Positions 59,912 through 64,000 of a stretch of DNA of 64,000 nucleotides are shown piece after piece. The notes beneath the pieces are model-generated. The model saw only the letters and a program-made list of their open reading frames with translations. It was not told the origin of the DNA and ran no database searches. A program made the translations under genes and the position numbers. Position 1 is the stretch's first letter, and each line of letters begins with the position of its first letter. The stretch comes from Casimicrobiaceae bacterium. Lineage in GTDB: Bacteria > Pseudomonadota > Gammaproteobacteria > Burkholderiales > Casimicrobiaceae. The DNA is taken from the NCBI GenBank assembly GCA_025056355.1, contig JANWWI010000003.1, positions 87,457-151,456 of the forward strand, read 5' to 3'.

Positions 59912-60871
59912 TCAATCGAAGCGCAACTTCGCCTCGGCGATCAACTTCCGCCAGCCGTTGTAATCGTTGGCAATGAAGCTGGCCAAACGCTCCGGGCCAC
60001 CCGGCGTCAACTCAACGCCGTCGGCGGTGAGCCGCTCTTGCACGTCGCGCTGGGCAAGGATCTTTTGCACCTCGGCGTTGAGCCGAGCGACGATCGGTTG
60101 CGGCGTCCCCGCTGGGGCGACGATACCCCAGTAGTTGAACACTTCGGTGCCAGGCGCACCGGCCTCGGCAACGGTCGGCACATCCGGCAGTTGCGGCACA
60201 CGCCGCGTGCCGGTGACCGCCAGCGGCTTGGCCTTTCCCGCCTTGAAATGCGGCAGCATCGCCGGAATGCTGCCGGTCAAGAGTTGGATTTGACCCCCGA
60301 GCAGATCGGTCGTTGCGGGGGCGATACCCTTGTAGGGCACGTGCAGGATGTCGGTCCCGGTGCGCGCCTTGAAGAGCTCAAGCGCAAGGTGATTCACACC
60401 GCCCGTACCGGCGCTGCCGTAGGAAAGCTTGCCGGGGTTGGCCTTGGCATAAGCAATCATCTCGCGCAGCGTGTTGAAAGGCGCCTTTTCGCTTGCGGCC
60501 CAGACAAGCGGCCCGGCAGCAATCAAGGCAACCGGCGTGAAGCCACGCACCGGGTCGTACTTCGCCACCTCGGGCGTGGCCGCGGCCACGGTCGTGAAGG
60601 GCGATGCCACAAAAAGCAGCGTATAGCCATCCGGCGCGGCGGAGGCTACGTATTGCGTGCCGATGGCTCCACTCGCGCCCGCGCGGTTTTCAACAACGAT
60701 CGGCAGTTTGAGTTCGGCCTCGAGCTTTTGCGCAAGGAAGCGCGCCACCGCGTCGGTGCCGGCCCCTGCCGCAAACGGCACGATGAGCTTGATGGGCCGC
60801 TCCGGGTACTGAGCCTGAGCCACCCCAACCGTCAGCGCGAACACCAACGCAACCAGCACGCGCAACATCAC
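59912..60871 (-). CDS. Bug/TctC-family tripartite tricarboxylate transporter substrate-binding protein
   Basis: Signal peptide; YPERPIKLIVPFAAGAGTDAVARFLAQKLE; ENRAGASGAIGTQYVASAAPDGYTLL. Confidence 0.95.
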   Translation of the reverse strand: MMLRVLVALVFALTVGVAQAQYPERPIKLIVPFAAGAGTDAVARFLAQKLEAELKLPIVVENRAGASGAIGTQYVASAAPDGYTLLFVASPFTTVAAATPEVAKYDPVRGFTPVALIAAGPLVWAASEKAPFNTLREMIAYAKANPGKLSYGSAGTGGVNHLALELFKARTGTDILHVPYKGIAPATTDLLGGQIQLLTGSIPAMLPHFKAGKAKPLAVTGTRRVPQLPDVPTVAEAGAPGTEVFNYWGIVAPAGTPQPIVARLNAEVQKILAQRDVQERLTADGVELTPGGPERLASFIANDYNGWRKLIAEAKLRFD

Positions 60872-60924
60872 ACCCTCTCCCGTCGATCTGAAACGGCGAA
60901 AGTCTAAAAAGCGATGTCGGCGAT

Positions 60925-60940
60925 TGGCATGACCTCTGCG
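60925..60940 (+). promoter_or_regulatory. Candidate sigma-54 (-24/-12) promoter upstream of AAA ATPase
   Basis: TGGCATG-ACCT-CTGCG: GG and GC exactly 12 bp apart, close to TGGCACG-N4-TTGC. Confidence 0.4.
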
Positions 60941-60996
60941 TTACAGTGCGGCGCCGGGTCGACCCGATCCATGCGTGCGCATGAGGAGCCCTCTCG

Positions 60997-63306
60997 ATGA
61001 AACAGCCTGAAGCCCTCCCCGAAGAACCGCTTGCCATCCCCGCGCCGCAATCCGCGGGCACAACGGCCGTCGACCAAGCGGCGGCGTTGCTCGCGCTCAG
61101 GCTCGTGCTCACGCTTGGGCCGCGCTTCAACCTGCGCCGAGACATCAACGATGTGATGACCCTCTGCGCGCGCCATCTTCGCTGGCCGCACGGCGTGGTG
61201 ACGCGCCTTCAGCGCTTCCTCTCGCAGCGCTGTGCCGATCTGCCGGCGTGGGCGGGCGTGGGCAGCCTCTCGCCGGAAGCCTTCGTGGCCAAGTACTGCA
61301 TCTGGAACGGCACCTACGACGACACCACGGTCTTCTACTTCCTCGACGAATACTGCAAGCAAAACCCAAAGGAGGTGCTCGCCCTTCTCCAGACCACCGC
61401 GGATGCGCTCGAGCGCGCGGTGCGCAAGGAGCCGCCACGGATTGCCGAAAACGTGGCCCTGCTTGGCCGGGTACTTGGCCTGAACGCGGCCGAGCAGGCC
61501 CTGCTGCGGTGTGCAGCCCTTGCGAAATGCTCACGCGATCTGCGCCCGATTCTGGTCGACTGTAAGGCCGCGAGCGCCGCCGAGGCGCACGCGATGCTGG
61601 CGGAGGTCACCGGCGTCAATGCGCAGGAGATCGGCCTTGCGCTCAAACCCGGCGGACGGCTCGAATCGCTCGCCTTGATCGATGCGCCGATCGCCGAACA
61701 CAACATCACCGACCTGGGCGATCTCATGCGGCTCTCGGATCGGCTTTTGCCGCTCTTGCAGGAGCACTATGCGAATGAGGCCGCACTGATGGCCGCCTTC
61801 ACCAAGCCGGCCAAACCGACCACGCTCACGCTCGCCGACTACCCGCATGTCGAGGATGATGCGCGCTACCTCGCGGCGCTCCTCGCTGCGGCCGCCGAGC
61901 GTCGCGAGGCGGGCGTCAATGTGCTCATCTACGGTGCGCCGGGCACCGGAAAGACCGAATTCGCCAAGGTCATCGCGGCCATGGCGGGCGCCGAGCTCTA
62001 CGAGGTCGAATGCTTCGATCGCGAGGGCGCAAGCCTCACCGGCAAGGAACGCTATCGCTCGTTGCAAATCTCGCAATCGTTCTTGAAGGGCCGACCCAAC
62101 ACGGTGCTTCTGTTCGACGAGGTGGAGGATGTCTTCCCCTCGAGCCCTTCCGAGATGCTCAACATGTTTCTTTCGGATGAGCACCATCGCGGCAGCGTCA
62201 ATGGCAAGGCCTGGGTCAACCAGACCCTTGAGACAAACCCCGTGCCCACGATCTGGATCTCCAACTCGATCAACCAGATCGATCCGGCCTACCGGCGGCG
62301 CTTTCAGTTCCACCTCGAGCTCAAAAACCCGCCGCAGAAGGTGCGCGCCAACATCATCCGCAAGTACCTCGCCGGGCTGCCGGTCAGCGAAGCCTTCATC
62401 GAAAAGCTCGCCGCGCGGCGTACGCTCACGCCCGCGCAAATTCACGCCGCAGCGCGCTTTGCGCAACTGACCGCGGGCCGGCTCGGGGACGATGTCGAAG
62501 CGCTCATTGAGCGGCAGCTTGAGCGCTCCGAGGCGGCGCTCGGCTTGAAGGAAGACAAACCCGCCGGCGACTTCCGTCCGAGCGTCACCCACTACGACCT
62601 CACGCTTCTCAACATCGAAACCCGCCATCCGGTCGAAAAAATCATCGCCTCGCTCAAGGCGAAGGGCGCGGGCAGCCTCCTCTTCCACGGCCTGCCCGGC
62701 ACCGGAAAGACGGCGCTTGCCGAACACATCGCCCGTTCGGTCGAACGCCCGCTCATGATCAGGAAGGCGAGCGACCTCATCTCCAAGTGGGTCGGCGAGA
62801 CCGAGCAGAACATGGCCGCGATGTTCAAGGAAGCCACGACCGAAAAGGCGGTGCTCCTGCTCGATGAAGCCGACAGCTTCTTCCAGCCGCGCGGCATGGC
62901 GCAGCGGAGTTACGAGGTCACCGAAGTGAACGAAATGCTCCAACAGATGGAGCGCTTCGGCGGCATCTTCATCTGCACGACGAACCTGATCGACCGGATC
63001 GACGAAGCGGCGCTTCGGCGCTTCACCTTCAAGATTCGCTTCCACCCGCTCAAGCCCGAGCAGCGCGAGCGGATGTTTGTGACCGAGGCGCTCGCGGGCG
63101 ACGCCTCACGCCTGACCGAGAAGCACCGCCACGCGCTTGCCAAGCTCGACCTCCTCACCCCCGGCGACTTCGCTGCGGTCAAACGGCAGATCGCCCTCTT
63201 TGACGAGCCGCTTTCGCCTGAGGACTTCCTCGCGCAACTGATCGAAGAGCACAAGGTCAAGCCGGACGTCAAGTGGGCGCGGTCGATTGGGTTTTCGGCA
63301 ACGTAG
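60997..63306 (+). CDS. AAA family ATPase with two AAA modules
   Basis: 769 aa; Walker A GAPGTGKT and GLPGTGKT; Walker B LLFDEVED and LLLDEADS; SRH SINQIDPAYRRRFQ and TTNLIDRIDEAALRRF; about 290-residue N-terminal region of unknown type. Confidence 0.92.
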   Translation: MKQPEALPEEPLAIPAPQSAGTTAVDQAAALLALRLVLTLGPRFNLRRDINDVMTLCARHLRWPHGVVTRLQRFLSQRCADLPAWAGVGSLSPEAFVAKYCIWNGTYDDTTVFYFLDEYCKQNPKEVLALLQTTADALERAVRKEPPRIAENVALLGRVLGLNAAEQALLRCAALAKCSRDLRPILVDCKAASAAEAHAMLAEVTGVNAQEIGLALKPGGRLESLALIDAPIAEHNITDLGDLMRLSDRLLPLLQEHYANEAALMAAFTKPAKPTTLTLADYPHVEDDARYLAALLAAAAERREAGVNVLIYGAPGTGKTEFAKVIAAMAGAELYEVECFDREGASLTGKERYRSLQISQSFLKGRPNTVLLFDEVEDVFPSSPSEMLNMFLSDEHHRGSVNGKAWVNQTLETNPVPTIWISNSINQIDPAYRRRFQFHLELKNPPQKVRANIIRKYLAGLPVSEAFIEKLAARRTLTPAQIHAAARFAQLTAGRLGDDVEALIERQLERSEAALGLKEDKPAGDFRPSVTHYDLTLLNIETRHPVEKIIASLKAKGAGSLLFHGLPGTGKTALAEHIARSVERPLMIRKASDLISKWVGETEQNMAAMFKEATTEKAVLLLDEADSFFQPRGMAQRSYEVTEVNEMLQQMERFGGIFICTTNLIDRIDEAALRRFTFKIRFHPLKPEQRERMFVTEALAGDASRLTEKHRHALAKLDLLTPGDFAAVKRQIALFDEPLSPEDFLAQLIEEHKVKPDVKWARSIGFSAT

Positions 63307-63339
63307 CAACGGTCCGGCTCACGCTGCGACCTCGGCCGC

Positions 63340-64000
63340 TCACTTCCCTGCGACTGTACTGGGGTCGGTTTCGTTGCCCGCTTTCGGCCACTTGACCCAG
63401 AGCTCATAGCCCGGCGGGCACCACGGCCGCCAGACCGGGAAGCCCGTCTGCGGATTCACGCATGGCACCCGCAGATAGCGCCACGCTGGGCCGCCGTAGG
63501 ACACGACGGGGTGCGCCACCTCCGCCCTAAGCGGCTGCGGGCGTTGCGGGTCAAGCACGGCCCAGGCGCCGTCGGCGAAGGCGTAGCAGCGGCGAACCTC
63601 GCTCACGCCGGCAGCAGGATTGCCGGGGTCGGCCAGCTTCCAAATCCGAACGGTGCCGTCGTCCGATCCACTGACGATCCAGCCCCCGTCCGGACTCACG
63701 GCGAGGCTCCTGACCCCAAGCCGATGCCCCGCAAGCCGCGCCACCTCCCGCACCCCAGCCGACGGATCGCTCGCATCGGACAAGGCCCAAAGGCGCACCG
63801 GGCCTTCAATCGAACCACTCGCCAGCCAGCCCCCGCCCGGACTCACGGCTAGGCTCATGACCCCACCCTTCTGCCCCTCAAGCCGCGCCACCTCCCGCAC
63901 CCCAGCCGACGGATCGCTCGCATCGGACAAGGCCCAAAGGCGCACCGTGCCGTCAAACGAACCGCTCGCCAGCCAGCCCCCGCCCGGACTCACGACAAGG
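63340..64000 (-). CDS. WD40-repeat protein, C-terminal part (runs off right edge)
   Basis: Repeats SPGGGWLASGSFDGTVRLWALSDASDPSAGVREVARLEG..., then GPAWRYLRVPCVNPQTGFPVWRPWCPPGYELWVKW C-terminal extension. Confidence 0.9.
   Translation of the reverse strand, partial: LVVSPGGGWLASGSFDGTVRLWALSDASDPSAGVREVARLEGQKGGVMSLAVSPGGGWLASGSIEGPVRLWALSDASDPSAGVREVARLAGHRLGVRSLAVSPDGGWIVSGSDDGTVRIWKLADPGNPAAGVSEVRRCYAFADGAWAVLDPQRPQPLRAEVAHPVVSYGGPAWRYLRVPCVNPQTGFPVWRPWCPPGYELWVKWPKAGNETDPSTVAGK
63733..64000 (-). repeat. Near-identical 147-bp tandem repeats inside the WD40 gene
   Basis: 68 bp at 63733-63800 identical to 63880-63947; flanking bases also highly similar; period 147 bp (49 codons). Confidence 0.93.

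Noticed and set aside
61531-63045. 504-aa minus-strand ORF
   Set aside because: Antisense to the two Walker motifs of the AAA ATPase; composition typical of a GC-driven shadow ORF.

Overview
High-GC bacterial chromosome segment. Gene content and order suggest a betaproteobacterium, probably Burkholderiales-like: petABC-sspAB, pyrG-kdsA-DUF1330-eno-ftsB, smc-zipA-ligA, a sigma factor-DUF3619-DUF3106 operon, a DUF2863 protein and a Bug/TctC receptor. About 50 protein genes and one tRNA-Thr(UGU) can be supported; most are conserved housekeeping genes. No prophage, transposase, CRISPR array or rRNA was seen. Points for a second look: (1) a leuA leader with a candidate promoter, a Leu-codon-rich 34-codon ORF overlapping a perfect hairpin, and a second nested stem-loop before leuA; (2) at the right edge, a tandem-AAA ATPase with a -24/-12 (sigma-54-like) match upstream, convergent with a WD40 protein whose repeats are almost identical in DNA; (3) an exported protein with a variant IPTL-CTERM-like tail; (4) palindromic intergenic repeat clusters; (5) an unusual rpmE2-GT39-obgE-proB gene order; (6) an uncharacterised CPVC protein coupled to a DUF1631 gene. 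All calls come from reading the sequence and supplied ORFs; no database search was run.
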